DNA of 64,000 nt from Anaeramoeba flamelloides (lineage: Eukaryota > Metamonada > Anaeramoebidae). Under the pieces are notes generated by a model. It saw only the letters and a program-made list of their open reading frames with translations. It was not told the origin of the DNA and did no database searches. Both the position numbers and the translations under genes were made by a program. Below are positions 23,006 to 35,811 of this stretch, piece after piece. The stretch's first letter is position 1. The number at the start of each line of letters is the position of its first letter. The stretch covers positions 2,356,001 through 2,420,000 of the forward strand of contig JANTQA010000057.1 of assembly GCA_027625915.1 (NCBI GenBank). Reading direction: 5' to 3'.

Positions 23006-23695
23006 GCAATTGGAATTTTGGTTTGTCTTGAATTTGATTCAAAATTTTTTGCTCAATCAGAAAAAAGTAAAAAAGTTTTTTTTTAAAAAAATAAAGTTAA
23101 AAAATGATTCCGAAATTTAAAGGAATAAAAAGAAAAAACTGTAAATTACAAAGAGAAATTTATGTCCTTTAAATATCTCTGCAATTTTTGTGTATTTTCA
23201 GAATTCACTTAATTTTTTTGTTCGGGTAAACATTTGAATTTTAACATAAAATTACTCAAATTAAAAAGGGGAAGGAAATTATTTGGACGATCTGTTTTTT
23301 TCATAATTGGTGGAATAATAACTAATTAGATCAAAAATTTTTTGAAGAAATTAAGAACAATGTTTTGTTTATGAGAAAATGTTTTTTTTTTTTTTCTAAT
23401 TAACTTTATTTCAAATTCTGTTAAATATGGAGAAAATATCTATGTTGTTATCTAACTGGGTAGATTAATTCTAATCCTCAAGTTTGTTTTATTTTTTGAT
23501 TGAAACTAAAAGAAGAAATAACCTATTTTCAAGTTTTTTTTAAAATGATCTTAGTTTGAAAAACAGGCGAAAATAAAAAAACAAATTGCAAGCAAAAATT
23601 AGACAAAGTGAACAATTTAAATCTGTTCCCAAAAGAGTTTATATTTTTGTTCATTCTCATTTGACCAATAAAAAACAATTAATTGTAATTTCTTA

Positions 23696-24104
23696 GACTG
23701 TTGTGGAATAAAAGTGAAACACGGTTTTTAATAGGTAATAGAACCTGAAAACAAAAACCAAAATCAATTAAAAGAAAAAACCAATTAGCTGCAAATAATA
23801 ATCCATTATATTATTTTAAATCGAACCTGCAAATACAATTTGAATCTACTTGATTATCCAAATTGTTGTCGTTGTTTTGGAGATCTCAAAAATAGTCAAT
23901 TTTTTGAACGAATTGTTAATAATTGTATTAACCAAAGAAAAATCCCTTCAAAAGGTAGTATCAAAAAAACTGTTGTTATGTTGAATCGTTCTAATTTTCT
24001 TTACATATTTATTTATTCTTTTATTAATTGATCTTTCTTTGAATTTTCATGTTCTAGTAATGTTCCCAATAAAAAACTCTGTTTCTTTTTTATTCCACAA
24101 TGGT
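23696..24104. mobile_element. Putative TIR element, ~409 bp
   Basis: Left end GACTGTTGTGGAATAAAAGT and right end ...TTTTTTATTCCACAATGGT are inverted relatives (core TTGTGGAATAAAA). TA stands outside both ends (23694-23695, 24105-24106). The next ~25 nt inward are also related (GAAACACGGTTTTTAATAGG against GAAACAGAGTTTTTTATTGG). A 63-codon open frame inside has no recognisable match. Confidence 0.6.
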
Positions 24105-24526
24105 TACTTCTTTTTTGATTTGAGTAAAAAAAAACAAGAGTCTAAATTACATTGACAAATTTGGAATTGAATTGAAATTTACATTTTTACCTATTTACTA
24201 TGTTGGTCTGTTTAATATTTTCATTGGTGATATATAATACATTTTTAAATTTTTGACTGGTCTCAGAATTTTAAACGGGAAAAAATTTTCACTTCATTTT
24301 CAATTTCCTTTTTCAAATGAATCTAAGCCATAATTACATCCTTTCTTTGAGTATTCAATCTATTCAAAAAAAATATCTGGAAAAGGAATTAAAACTTTTT
24401 TTACATATTTTGAATTCAAATATCAGTAAAATAAATGGTTTACAGAGCACATTCCAAAGGAATTCTCCAGGTACACCAGAGCACAGGACTTTGATTTTGG
24501 AAGAGGTATTTAAAATCTTTCATCTA

Positions 24527-25003
24527 CAGGGTGTAAATAACCCGTGTTAACAGCCTTTAACCCATTACTAAAATTTAACTCTATGTTTTTTTTTTTCAGA
24601 CTTGGGTATTTGTAGATAGGAAGACACCCATATATTCTTGGTAAGGATTTAAATTAACTTTAGAGGTTAGATCTTTGATTAATTGAAATGGCTCAATAAT
24701 ATTAAATGCTTTTGTTTCAAAAATTTCATCATATTTGCAAAATTTGTGAGATTAAAGACTTTTTTTATAAAAATTAAAAAAATGAAATTTCACTCATTTT
24801 TTTTATCAAAAAATAACATTTTAATCTTTCAATATCTTCATAATTCTATTTTAAAATTTATTACAAGAACGCTATTTCTTGTTTATATACTTTGTCATCC
24901 CATTGATTTGTTTGTTTTATTTCTACTGCCAGTCTATATTTTTTGCAGGAGTTAAGTTTTGGTAATCGGTTAAAATAAAAAACACGGGTTATTTACAACA
25001 ATG
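24527..25003. mobile_element. Putative TIR element, ~477 bp
   Basis: TGTAAATAACCCGTGTT (24532-24548) is the exact reverse complement of AACACGGGTTATTTACA (24981-24997). The outer ends are CAGGG and ...CAATG with TA outside each (24525-24526, 25004-25005). A short internal ORF is probably chance. Confidence 0.65.
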
Positions 25004-25410
25004 TAAAGATAAATATTATTTTCGATAAAAAAGGAGTTTATTTTAGGTTTATATTTTTTTGTGTTACTTTTAAACCTCAAATGTCAAGGCATTCGAAACA
25101 CACATCGGAATACACTAGCTGATTGTTTTTTACATTAAAGTCAGTTTTTAGAGCTATCAACTGGTTAACTGGAGAAATTTCCATATTCAATCAGAAACCG
25201 ATACCATTCGAAATGAGTACTTTTTGGTTTATGGGTGTTTACATCGAATAAAAAAGTAAAACGAAAAAAACTTGATAAAACTATTTGAAAAAATATTTCC
25301 CATTAAAAACGGTGTTGGAAAAAGCTCCAATAAAAAAAAAAAGAAAATTACTCCAAAGAGCCTTTTATAAATGGATCAGAAAACCTTATGAAAATAATCA
25401 AAAATTCCTT

Positions 25411-25587
25411 AAAGTTAGTTTTAAATTGAAGAAATGAACTTTCAACAAAAATTAAGGCTCAAAATTTACTATGCCAGTAAAATAAATTGAATCAAAAAAA
25501 ATTCAAATGTTGTGCCTTAATTTCAGATTTTTAGTGTGCCTTAATTTCTATTTCAAGTTTGTGCCTTAATAGTTGAATTGGCTGCAA
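25411..25587. mobile_element. CAGTCAGTTTCAC-type element, heavily diverged copy
   Basis: Reads AAAGTTAGTTTTAAATTGAA ... TTGTGCCTTAATTTCAG ... TTTGTGCCTTAATAGTTGAA, keeping the family's inner motifs but not clean termini. Confidence 0.6.
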
Positions 25588-25827
25588 TAACAGAGCTTGC
25601 CCTTGAAACACAACAAGTATGCAATGGAGTTCTACTGGAATATAGATAAATCACAAATAACAATTAAATGGAAAGATTTTTCCAGAAACTTATTGACCAA
25701 ACAATTGAGTAACCTCTGTAACACAAAGTACCGACTCAATTATGGTTCAAAGAGAAATCGACAAAAGAATTTCAGTAAAGAAATTTCTGGATTAATTTAA
25801 TAAAAAAAAAAAAAGAGAGAAAGATTA

Positions 25828-26025
25828 CAATGAGTTTCAAATTTAAGGATACAAACTTTCAACAAAAATTAAGGTACAAAAAAAATTATTAAATTAAGGC
25901 CCAAAATTCTAATGCTTGTAAAATACTTTGTGTAAAAAAAAATTCCAAAAAATGTGCTTTAATTTAAGAATTTTTTGTGTCCTAAATTTCCTTGAAAGTT
26001 TGTTTCTTAAAAGTGGGACTGACTA
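25828..26025. mobile_element. CAGTCAGTTTCAC-type element, diverged copy
   Basis: Starts CAATGAGTTTCAAATTTAAG after TA and ends TTAAAAGTGGGACTGACTA before TA. The halves remain inverted to each other. It lies 240 bp from the copy at 25411, in a local cluster. Confidence 0.7.
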
Positions 26026-26896
26026 TAATAATAGATAGGCAGTTGCAACCAATCTAGAGAAATAAAATTACTTCATAACAACATACTTGTATACTTGTCA
26101 TGTGATAATTAAGTGGGAAACAATTTATAAAAGACACCTCTATTGGGTTACTTTCAACAACAGTGGGGTGAAGAACAAACATAACTAATCAGAGAAACCC
26201 TCGATCACCAAGAATATTTGTTGTACTATGCCAGTTTATCTTACAAAATAAAAAATAAAAGAAAATCAAGCACGAAATATTCATAAATTCACCAGAAAAG
26301 GAAGTCTTAATAATAAAAGGGAGTCAAAATCATTATAATAATATTTCAACCAAAAGTAAATATTTAACTGATTCCACAAAATTTGGATTGGCCATTTGGG
26401 AAAAAAAGTGAAAATCAGGAAGAAAAGATCAAATCTATTTTTAATTGGGAACTTGTAAAGAACCTGAAAACACAGAGTAAGTTCAATTAATAGAAGAAAA
26501 AAAACATGATCCAAGACAAAATAGATGTATCAATGCAATAAAAGTTTGTAGAATACCATATTTTAATAGGGGTACTTTTTTAGTTTTCATCTAACTATTA
26601 AAAAGTTATTGAAAAAAATTGACGATTTTTAAGATCTCAAAAAATAAATAAAAGATTTTTGATAATCGAGTAGATTTAAATCATATTTGATGATTTGATT
26701 GATAATAATGCAATAGATTATTCTTTAAGTTTTTTTAAATCTTCTATTAATTGATACCACTTTCGGTTTTTCGGTAAATTTACTAATTAAAAACCACTTT
26801 GTTCTTTTTTTCCCTATTTTCACTTTTTTTCAAGAATGGAATAGGTAAATTATTATAAAATTTAAAAATAAACAAAAACCCAAGAAAAAATAACGG

Positions 26897-26978
26897 TGTT
26901 TTTTTCTTTTAATTTGAGAAATAAACCTAAAAATAAATAAGAATTTTTTTTATTTCTCAAATTGAAAAAAAAAAAACA
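26897..26978. repeat. Hairpin element, TAGGTTTTTTTTA family, diverged copy
   Basis: TGTTTTTTTCTTTTAATTTG...GAAATAAA from 26897 pairs with TTTATTTCTCAAATTG plus an A-run ending CA at 26978. The AATTTGAGAAATAA core is shared with the copy at 4365. Confidence 0.7.
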
Positions 26979-27089
26979 GGAGAAACAAGAGATAATTAAG
27001 TTGAATTGCCTATATTCATTAGAAATAACATGAAAAAAAGTTAATTTTTTTCTTCTTTAATGGGTTGAGACAAATTGATCATATTTATC

Positions 27090-27640
27090 AACTTCATTTT
27101 AATCAAAGTTTGCCAAGCCAAAAATGACAAATTCACTTTATTTTTAAGAATCAATCAAACATAGATTGTTTAGTATATGAGAATAATAAACTTCGTATTA
27201 GAGTCAATAATTATAAAAAAAAAACCAAACAAATGATAAATTTCAAAAAAAAAAAATATTAAAAAAAAAATTTGAGCGCTATTCATAGGAACGTCTTGTG
27301 CAAAAATTTCAATTTCTTAAGGAAATTAATTTTTTTGAAAATAATAACTTTTACTTTTAAAAGTATGAATTGTAAAAGAACAATAGAGAGACTTGCTTTA
27401 CTTAATGTTAATTTTTAGTTTCAAACATTTTTTTATCAAATTTAATTTTTAAAAAAAAAACGAAAAAAAATAGTAAAAAGCAAAAAAAAAAAATTATAAA
27501 ATGAGAAAAAAAGATTCTGATCTAAAAAATGAAATTTTTTGTTTAAGAAGAATAATGAATTAAACTTGTAGAATATGTTCTATTTATTCAATAAAACTGG
27601 ACCACCTTTTACTGAAAAGGGGTTTATAAAAAAGATTGTA
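27090..27640. repeat. Dispersed repeat family 1, copy A
   Basis: Collinear with the copies at 50030-50530 and 56560-57630. Shared landmarks are AGATTGTTTA, AAACTTC.TATTAGAGT, TCTTGTGCAAAA(A/G)(T/G)T(T/C)(T/C)CAATTTCTT, AGTTTCAAACATTTTTTT and AAGAATAATGAATTAAACT...ATATGTTCTATTT. No coding sequence recognised. Confidence 0.55.
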
Positions 27641-28619
27641 AGTTCAAAAAATGTGTTTATAAAGAGTTAATTTTTTCTTAATTGGATATAATCCATATAA
27701 TTTTGGGATATGTTGATAATGAAATTTTTTTCTGGAGATATGTACAATTAGAAATTAGTCAATTTCTCATTTAAATTGCTACTTTGGTTGTTAAAATTCA
27801 TTTTACTGAAAGGTCATTGATTAAGAAAAGAGAATATAAATCGTAAATTTTGAGACTCTTAAACACACAATGACAAAAAAATAATTGCATGAATAAAATA
27901 AAATGGGATTCAAAAATTTGTCAAATGAAAAAAAAAACATGACTGATGCTTCTAATAATATGTTAAATTTGATTAGTTTGAAATACCTTTCGGCTTTCCA
28001 GAGTGAATAATTGCCGAGTAAAATCTTAATTTAAATCAACTCATTTGAATTCTGGAAAAAATACACATTCCATGGTACTTGATGGCTTAATATAAAAATA
28101 TTTAATATTAATAAAAAAAAAATCAAAATTCTTGATTTACACCCCAAAAATTGTTAAATTATATATCAATCTTAGCAATTCTCAAATTCAGAAAAACGTC
28201 TAATTCTTTAAATCAGTATTATTATAATAAAAAAAATAAAAATTCAAATAAAATTTGTAGATTAAATATATAATTAGAAGAGAAGGAAAATAAGGAAAAA
28301 ATAATTATTCATTTCATCTAGAGATACCTTTAATATGTAAAAAAAAAATAAATTAATTTTTCAAAAAGTCTTAAAATAAAAAAATCTTAATGAAATAATT
28401 TAAACCATGATAAAGTTTTTGCCCATTTAAGAAATGAAACTGTTTTATTTTAAAAGCAAAAAAAAACATTTTATTAATAATTAGTTGAAAAGATCTAAAG
28501 GCCATGATAAAACCAATTAAAAACAGTATTTTTAGAGATTCAAATAGGTTTCCTTATTTGAACGTTACTATACAATATAAATCATGCTAATTTGATTATA
28601 ACTATGATAAACTCTGTTT

Positions 28620-29289
28620 CAGTCAAAGGGGCCCAATGTTTTTTCCAAATATCAATTATTTTATATAATTGGCCTTTGAAGAACAAATAAGAAATAAAGA
28701 GAATAATATACCACAAAGAAATGTTGATACATGTCTGAAAGAAAACTAATTAATCAATAGATTTTTTCAAAAATTGAAAAACTCAAATTCTTAGGGCAAC
28801 ATTGAGAAAAACAACGATGTTTGTTTTGAACTTCTACTGGTATTTGAATAATAAATATGAAACATTTTTCACTTCATTTTCCATACTTTTCTTTTAGAAA
28901 CCAAGCCCCCAAACGAAGTTTGTTGGTATTTGTGGTCTCTATTTGAAAAAGGAAATGAAAATGAAGTGGAAATTTTTCACATTTATTAAACAAATATCAA
29001 GATCAAAGATCGAATTGAATTGCAATAGAAATCAATAGATTTCTCAACAATCTTTACATGGTTTCAATAACCTTAGAATAACACATTTTTACCAAGGGAA
29101 TATTGATCTTGCAATAAAAAATTTTTTGCAACCAATAACTTTTTAAAAAAAAAATCGAAAAAAAAAAACAAAAATGTGAAAAAATGATTTCAATTTTGAT
29201 AATTTGCAAAATAAAATTTTTCTTCTAATATCTATGCAAACGCTTTAAACACGTGTATTATACCCATTACAACTGGGCCCCTTTGACTG
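28620..29289. mobile_element. TIR element with GGGGCCC-containing ends, 670 bp
   Basis: CAGTCAAAGGGGCCCAAT at 28620 is mirrored by ACTGGGCCCCTTTGACTG ending 29289. A second inverted repeat sits inside (TATTTGAATAATAAATATGA near 28845 against its complement near 28990, including CACTTCATTTTC). Outside bases are TTT and AAA, so no TA duplication is seen. A fragment of the inner arm also occurs alone near 24285. No transposase. Confidence 0.7.
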
Positions 29290-29905
29290 AAAAATAGTTT
29301 AGTTTGAAATTAAGTTCATTTGTATGAATAAGAGAGAAATCTATGATTTTTGGATTAAATTCTCTTTCGAGGAAATTTAAGTAAAAGAACAGCTAGAGTG
29401 TAATTTACACTTCTTTCTCAATAATAAAAAAATTATCATATGTTGTTAATAATTTCAGAAAAAGATAAAAAAATTGTGATAATCTACATTTTAGTCACAA
29501 GCTAATTTCTGTAATCCATTTCTCGAATTGTTCTTTAAATTCTTTTCTTGGTTCTTTTAATTCTAATTTATATATTCTCATAAACCACATATATTTTTGA
29601 ACAAAAATAAAAAAAAAAAAATAAATGAAGATCAAAATTTATTTAAATGGTTTTTAGAACTAGAGATTAAAAAATAAAATAAAATAAAAACCTTGATAAA
29701 AAAAATGAATTGAATAATAAAATGAGTCGCTAATTAAATCTAAAAAAAATTAAATTAAGATTAATAAAAATTCAAAAGGAGAAAAGAAAAGAAAAGAAAA
29801 ATAAAGTATAAAAAAAAAAAAAAAAAAAAAAGAATAGGAAAAAGTGATGAGAAAAGGAAAAACAAAAAAACAAAAAATCTTTTCAAAAAGCAAAAAGAAT
29901 AAAGA

Positions 29906-32900
29906 TTATTTTTTTTTCTTTTTTGAAGATTTTTTATTTGGTTTTAATTTGGAAAACTTTTTTTTGATCATTTTATTTTCTTTTTTCACCATTTCAAGAT
30001 CCTTTTGAATTTTTTTCATATTTAAAGTAGTGTCTCTAGTTTTCATGAGTTCAATTTCTGTTTCCAATTGGCTAATTTGGTTTTTCATTTTCCCGGTATT
30101 TTGCAGCTTTGTTCTAATTTCGGAAAAGATGTTGTGTATTTCAACGACCAACAGGTAGGCGTTTTTGGATCCGATTTTTTCGAGGTCATTCTGAGCTGCC
30201 TTGTATAGAGTTTCGTCTGCGATGCCAAAGGAACGTGAGATATTGCCGTTCGTGAGGTGAATTTTGTTTTGGAGGTCGTGTATTTCTGATAGGATCTTGG
30301 TGATGCCTGTTTTTTGCTTTTTCACGTTTTTGACGATCTCGATAATTCTCTTTGTGTAGTTGGCCCTGTGGATATTCTTGGGCAGCTTTTTGAATTCCTT
30401 GATGAGCTGCTTGTACACGCCTTCCTTTTCTTTGATGGTGTAGACCAAATCTTTCATTTCGTTTCGCATGACCTTAATCTTTTCAATTTTGACCTTCCAC
30501 ATCTCCTTCTTGCCGCCGACGTTCTGCTTCAGCTCGCGGATTTTCTTGATCAGATCGGCGCGGAACTTTTCCCAATCGCCCGCCAGGTCCACCAGCGTCG
30601 AGCATGTTTGGTTATTCAGCTGCCTGAGCTTGCTGATGTTTTCTTCCGATTTGGGCAAGAAGTTAATGACCTTTTTTTTGACCTCGATCTCCTTTTCCGA
30701 TTCCCTAATGGTCTCAATCTCCTCTGTGAATTGGTTCTTCAGCTGCATGATCAAATCCGTATAATTTTTGTTTTCGATCTCAACGGAGTCCAGCGTTTCG
30801 TTCATTTCGGAGATCATCATTCGAATTTTGTTGACCTTTTCTTCGTGCGTTTTCTTTAAATTTTCCATTGCCAATTCGGGATCCATCTTTTCTTGGATTT
30901 TTTCCTTGAGCAATTCTTTGCCCTTTTTTTTCTCCTTTTCCTTTTCTCGCTCTTCTTCTTCTTTCGTTTTCCCTAACACTTCCCTTTCGAATTCTAGCAA
31001 GATTGTTTTCTCTTCGTTGCTCTTTTTTTGCCCAAATTCGGATGTGTTGGAAAATCGGGAGCCTTGGTTCCTTTCCAAATTGAATGCTCGGAATTCAATT
31101 CGGCTGTTTTCGAAATTGGATAAGAAATTGGTGTAATTTGTAGAGCTGCGAGAAAAAAATGTGCCCCCAACCTGAAGCGCATTGTTCAGTGTCTGATAAT
31201 TCTCGGTCTGCTGCTTTTTCAAATAGTCCTGTTGATACTCGCCGGCATCCAACGCGGCAGAGGCGAGCTCAGATTCTTCTTGCTGTTGGACGACCCCCTC
31301 GTCGTTGTGCTCAATCACCGACTCCGCAATGTGGGTCGTCTGCCCACTGACGTAATCCAAGTATTGCTCACAATAGCTTTTCACAATTTCCTTGTTCATG
31401 TCGTGATCCGTGGGCACCTGAAGCCTGCTCGTCTCAAACTTTTTGAATGGCTTTTTCGTTTTCTGTTTGTTGTCAAGAATGTCATTTAAATTGCTAATTG
31501 GCTTTTTGCTCCATTCCTGTAAACTGAATGTAATGTTTTGGTAGATCCTTGCAGAGCCGACAATGTCTTCTTCATACTCGACTTCCTCTGTTTTTGGTAA
31601 GGATTCAACCAGCCATAAGAAAAATTTTCGAAGATCGCTTGCATCAGGATATAAAAAAAAATGATACCCGATTTCATTTCGATAGCCTAAATCCTGTTGT
31701 AGGTTGAGAGACAAAGATTATTTTTTTTATTTTTGTTTTTTTTTATTTTTGTTTTTGTTTTTGGGTTTTATTTTTGTTATTTTTTGTTATTTTTTGAGCA
31801 TTAATTAGAATTTTGTAGAAACAAGCAGAGATATTTTGGAAATGTGAGAACAAAAAGCCTGAAAAAGTATGATTCAATTTGTTTAACTCGCTCTTTTAAG
31901 CAATTTTAGTAGCACTCTTTGAAAACTTTGAGTTCATCGCTTTTTTAAGATGGCTGTAAGAGCATTGGTTTTTTTTTTTTTTTTAAACAAGTTTAGGGTG
32001 ATTTATCGACAAGTTTGAGTTTGCTGATGAAAGAGTAGAGATCGAACGTGTAAAGAAAAATAAAAAGAAAAAAATTGGTTGGTGTTCATAAGGAAAATAA
32101 TAGCAGAAGTCGTAAATTATTTTTATGAAATTGGATATAGGTCTTTTTTCAGTTTTATAAAATCAGATTTATTTGAACTAAACAACCAACAACCAAGGTT
32201 CCATGAATTATATTTTCACTAATAAAGAAGGATAGTTAAATAATTGATAAATGTTAATTTTTTTTTTTTTGAAAAAAGGTGTTTTTTGTTGTGAATTTAT
32301 CTAGTACGAACAACCAATGTGTGCTTTTTGTTTAAAAGAATTTTGAAAGAAAAGAAAAGAAGTTTTGAGAGAGTTAAAATTGTGTATATTTTTACTTTAA
32401 CTGTTTGAGAAAGGTTTTGTCCAATTCTGTATTTTAAAGAGATCTCGCTTGGCATCTTTTTTGGAATATCTATTTCTGGATCAATTAATTTTAAACAAAT
32501 TGAAGTCACTTGTAATACAAAGTCTGGATCTGTTAAATCTGAAATTGTAGAGCCTTCGTCAATTTTGCTATTTTTTTTTTTTACAACAAGGGGTTTTTTA
32601 TTTTTTTATTTTTTTTTTTTTTATTTTTTTATTTTTGTTTTTGTTTTTTCATTTTTTAGTACAAAGAAATAAGAAATTTTTTATTGTTTTTGTTTTTTAG
32701 GAACCAACAAATTATTTCCTTTTCAGTTTTTCTGATTGAAAAGAAAACCCTTCTATTACAAGCAATTAATTATTTCTTAAAATTTCGTTTCAAGATTGGT
32801 GATGTGCTTTGTTAATGATTTTTTCAAATAAAAAAAAATTTAAAAATGGGGGATGTGTATCTGTGTTAGATTTTTTTTTTTTTCATTGAAATTATTCTTT

Positions 32901-33053
32901 TTTTTAAAAAAAGACTGGTGAGGGTTTGGTTGGTTTCGGTTTAAAGAAAAGACTAGTTGGGATCTAAAAAGTAAAAAAAAAAGAAAAAAAATTTTTTAAT
33001 TACAGCCCTAATTGATTTAAAGAGTGAATAATAATTTCATCTACAGATTCCAT
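29906..33053 (-). CDS. CCDC22: CCDC22 homologue, Commander/CCC complex subunit (three exons, 669 aa)
   Basis: Minus-strand exons: 33053-33004 (MESVDEIIIHSLNQLG), 32567-32396 (...KIDEGSTISDLTDPDFVLQV...LKYRIGQNLSQTVK) and 31693-29906 (DLGYRNEIGYHFFLYPD...). The joins are CT|C and a phase-0 junction, giving 2,010 nt in frame. The spliced N-terminus follows human CCDC22 closely (MEEADRILIHSLRQAG..., DLGYPLELGYQNFLYPS), i.e. the NDC80/NUF2-like calponin-homology domain (residues ~1-110). Residues ~330-640 are coiled coil, including RIIEIVKNVKKQKTGITKIL and the following helix, the most conserved CCDC22 block. A poly-Lys end closes the protein. Human CCDC22 is 627 aa. Known role: pairs with CCDC93 and COMMD proteins, with the retriever trimer, in endosomal cargo recycling and phosphoinositide control. 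The last exon is clearly richer in G+C than the spacer. Confidence 0.93.
31694..32395 (-). other. CCDC22 intron 2 (702 bp)
   Basis: Minus-strand donor GTAAAAATA after ...ACAGTTAAA; acceptor TCTCAACCTACAACAG before GATTTAGGC. The junction is phase 0 and places DLGY directly after the helix SLKYRIGQNLSQTVK, as in human CCDC22. Confidence 0.9.
32568..33003 (-). other. CCDC22 intron 1 (436 bp)
   Basis: Minus-strand donor GTAATTAAA after CAATTAGGGCT; acceptor A-run plus TAG before CAAAATTGACG. Phase 2 junction (CT|C, Leu). It contains long T/A homopolymer stretches and no ORF. Confidence 0.88.
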
Positions 33054-35809
33054 TTTTTTGAACTTGGTAAAAATAAAATATAAAAAGTAAAAAGAAGAAA
33101 AAAATAAAAAATGAATTTGAAAGAGCCAAATTTTATTTGTTGTTTTGGTTTTAAATTTGTTGAATTTTTAGTGAAAAAAAACCATTTTTTTGGGGATTTA
33201 ATTGACAAGTTTAAGAGAGACAGTGGTCACACAATCCTTAAAAACACTTTTTAGACTTTTTTTTTAAATTTTTTGGTCTCGAGATTTATTACTAAGATGG
33301 TTAAAATATTCAATCAAACGTTTAAAAATTTGAAGAAAAAATTTGAGTCATACTGTAATAAAATTATCAAAGCAGATTTTAATTGGAAAATTCAACAAAA
33401 AAGGAAAATTTTTCATTTCCTTTTTTATTTATTGTTCACAAATCACTGAAGATGTCTATAACTGAAATCACCCAAACTTGATAATTGTCTCTTGTTAAAA
33501 TCTTTTAAGCCAATTTCAGATGAATTGAAAAAGCTTATTATCAATAAAAAATCCAAAAAAAAAACTTTAACTAACATTTAATGTTAATTGCAAAATCAAA
33601 AGATCAATATTTTCATTCAGCTGTCCAAAATAAACATATCCCAATAATTAAAATAAATTATCCAATTCCTCAATTCTAAAAGGGAAATTAATAATTTATG
33701 CCTCTTTTAAGAATAAAAAATTTGAAATTTTCGATAATTCCTAAATATAATTTAAAGAAACCTGAATGTAAATTTTTTTCTATTTATTTTGCAACAAATT
33801 GTAGAATTAAAAACCAAATTTTTATATTTTAATCATGTTTAAATGTTGGCTTAATATGTTGTTTTGTATTAAATTTTAATTCTAATAATTAAACTATTTT
33901 TTGGACTTGGTTTTTGTTTTTAAAATTAACAGAAAAAATATAAAAATAAATATTGGGTAATGAGAACATTTACTACTATTTTAAAATTAAAATCTGTTTG
34001 ACAATTAAAATGGATTTTACAATTTTTTTCCAGAATAGCAAATCTTAAAAAGGATCACAAAAAATTATTTTAAAAATAGATCTTATATTTAAGTTTTTGA
34101 AATTTGTAAAAGTTCCAAAAAAAAAATAATATTTTTGCATTATCATAAACCTGAAATTATTTTTATGAAAAGTTAAAATAAAAAAAGATATTTTGAATTT
34201 TAAATTGAAAATTTTTAAAAAGTATTTTGAGTTATTAAAATAACCCTATAGAATTCATTAACCCCATATTGCAATATAAAAACTGTTCTTCTTTCATCTA
34301 GAAAAATAAATCCTTAAAAAATCAACGAAACTGACAATATATAATAAGTAAACATCATATTCATTTCTTAAAGTAAAAGTATAAAAAAAGAAATTATTTA
34401 AAATGAAAGATCAAATATAAAATATTTTACAATAAAAAAGAGTTCATTCTTGAGTTAGTTATAGTTCATAAAAAGGGTATACAATTCCTTTATAAATATT
34501 ACAGAAAACATTTTAAAAAATTTTTAAATAATTTTTTTAATAATTGAAAAATTTCTTCAAATATCAAAGGCTTTAACCTTCAAAATATATTTTAATATAT
34601 AATAGCGATTTGTTACTGAAATCGGTGCTATATAAGAACAATAAGAAAAAAAAAAACAAGAGATTGATTTGAAACTTGTCTTTTTGACTTTGAACACCAA
34701 TAGTTTGACACAATGTATTGTAAAAACTTTGAAATTGAAAATTATTCTGGTTTTGATTATTTTGTTTCATTTCGATTTTTGGAATAATTTCAAAAAAAAA
34801 AAAAAAATTATTGCGAATTAAAAAAATGTTTACCAGGTTTTCTACAATTCTTATCATATTGGTAATGTTAATATTGGTCCAAAAAATTTTTGATGATTTT
34901 AAAATCTCAAAAAACGAAATACATTAAAATTTTATTAGTAATATTTGTTTCTGATTCTGAATTAAGTTATAAGCCAAATTTCAAAATTGGGGGCAAATTT
35001 TTATTTTTTTATTATTTTCTTTTTTCATTTTTCTTTCATATAATAAAATTATTACACTATATTTTTATTTATTAAACTATATTGATTAATACCTCGAACA
35101 CTTTAGTAAAATACATTATAATTTAAAAAAAAAAAAACAATTCAACATTTTTTTTTCAGATGAAAAATTTGCCCCTATTTTTGAAATTTAGCTTATAATA
35201 AAATTATACTCCAATCAAAGAGTTTTTTCAAAAAAAAAAAAAATTAATAAACTAATCTTATTTAAACTCTCGAAAACAAAAAAAAATGTGATAAATTCAT
35301 AATATATATTTGATACATAATAATAATTGAATAATATTTATTTATATTTTATCGTTTTTTCGTGATTTTTTTTATTCAACTTGGAATTTAGAAGATTTTT
35401 ATTTACTTTCAATTTTTAGGTGTAATTAAGGAATTTTATTTAGGGTTTTATAACCAAAATTTGTCATTTTTATTTTTTTAAAAACTCTTGAAATTTAATA
35501 AATTTATAATTTTTGAGTGATTTTTTTTAAAACATTTCTGAAAAAATTTTAAAAATTGAGGTTAATTAGAATAATGTGACTTTTGTTCTATATGGTCTTT
35601 AAGATAAATTCCCTTCATATGATTTTGACACCATATTATTAATTATTTTTCAAAAATACTGATTTATTTTTATGTGTTATTATGTTTTTTTTTTGTAGAC
35701 TTTTATTATATAATATTATCAAAATAAAAGACAAATTTTTTAGATAAAATCATTGTTTCCAATTTCTTCAAATTATTATTTTTCTTTTTCAAATTTTTGT
35801 TTTTCTTTT

Positions 35810-35811
<2 letters not shown>

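Larger units (their letters stand above)
23006..29905. other. Spacer between the coiled-coil gene and CCDC22
   Basis: No gene that I can support. It holds several TIR elements (23696, 24527, 25411, 25828, 28620), a hairpin (26897-26978) and a copy of dispersed family 1 (27090-27640). The stretches 24440-24510, 25080-25240 and 25590-25800 are less AT-rich than their surroundings and may be decayed element sequence. Confidence 0.6.

Noticed and set aside
24317-24550. 77-codon ORF (MNLSHNYILSLS...)
   Set aside because: Runs into the TIR of the 24527 element and has no recognisable domain; probably chance.
25597-25800. 67-codon ORF between two palindromic elements
   Set aside because: No ATG at its beginning and no similarity that I can see; at most a remnant.
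30314-30859. 181-codon plus-strand ORF
   Set aside because: Antisense to the conserved coiled-coil region of CCDC22; no independent evidence.
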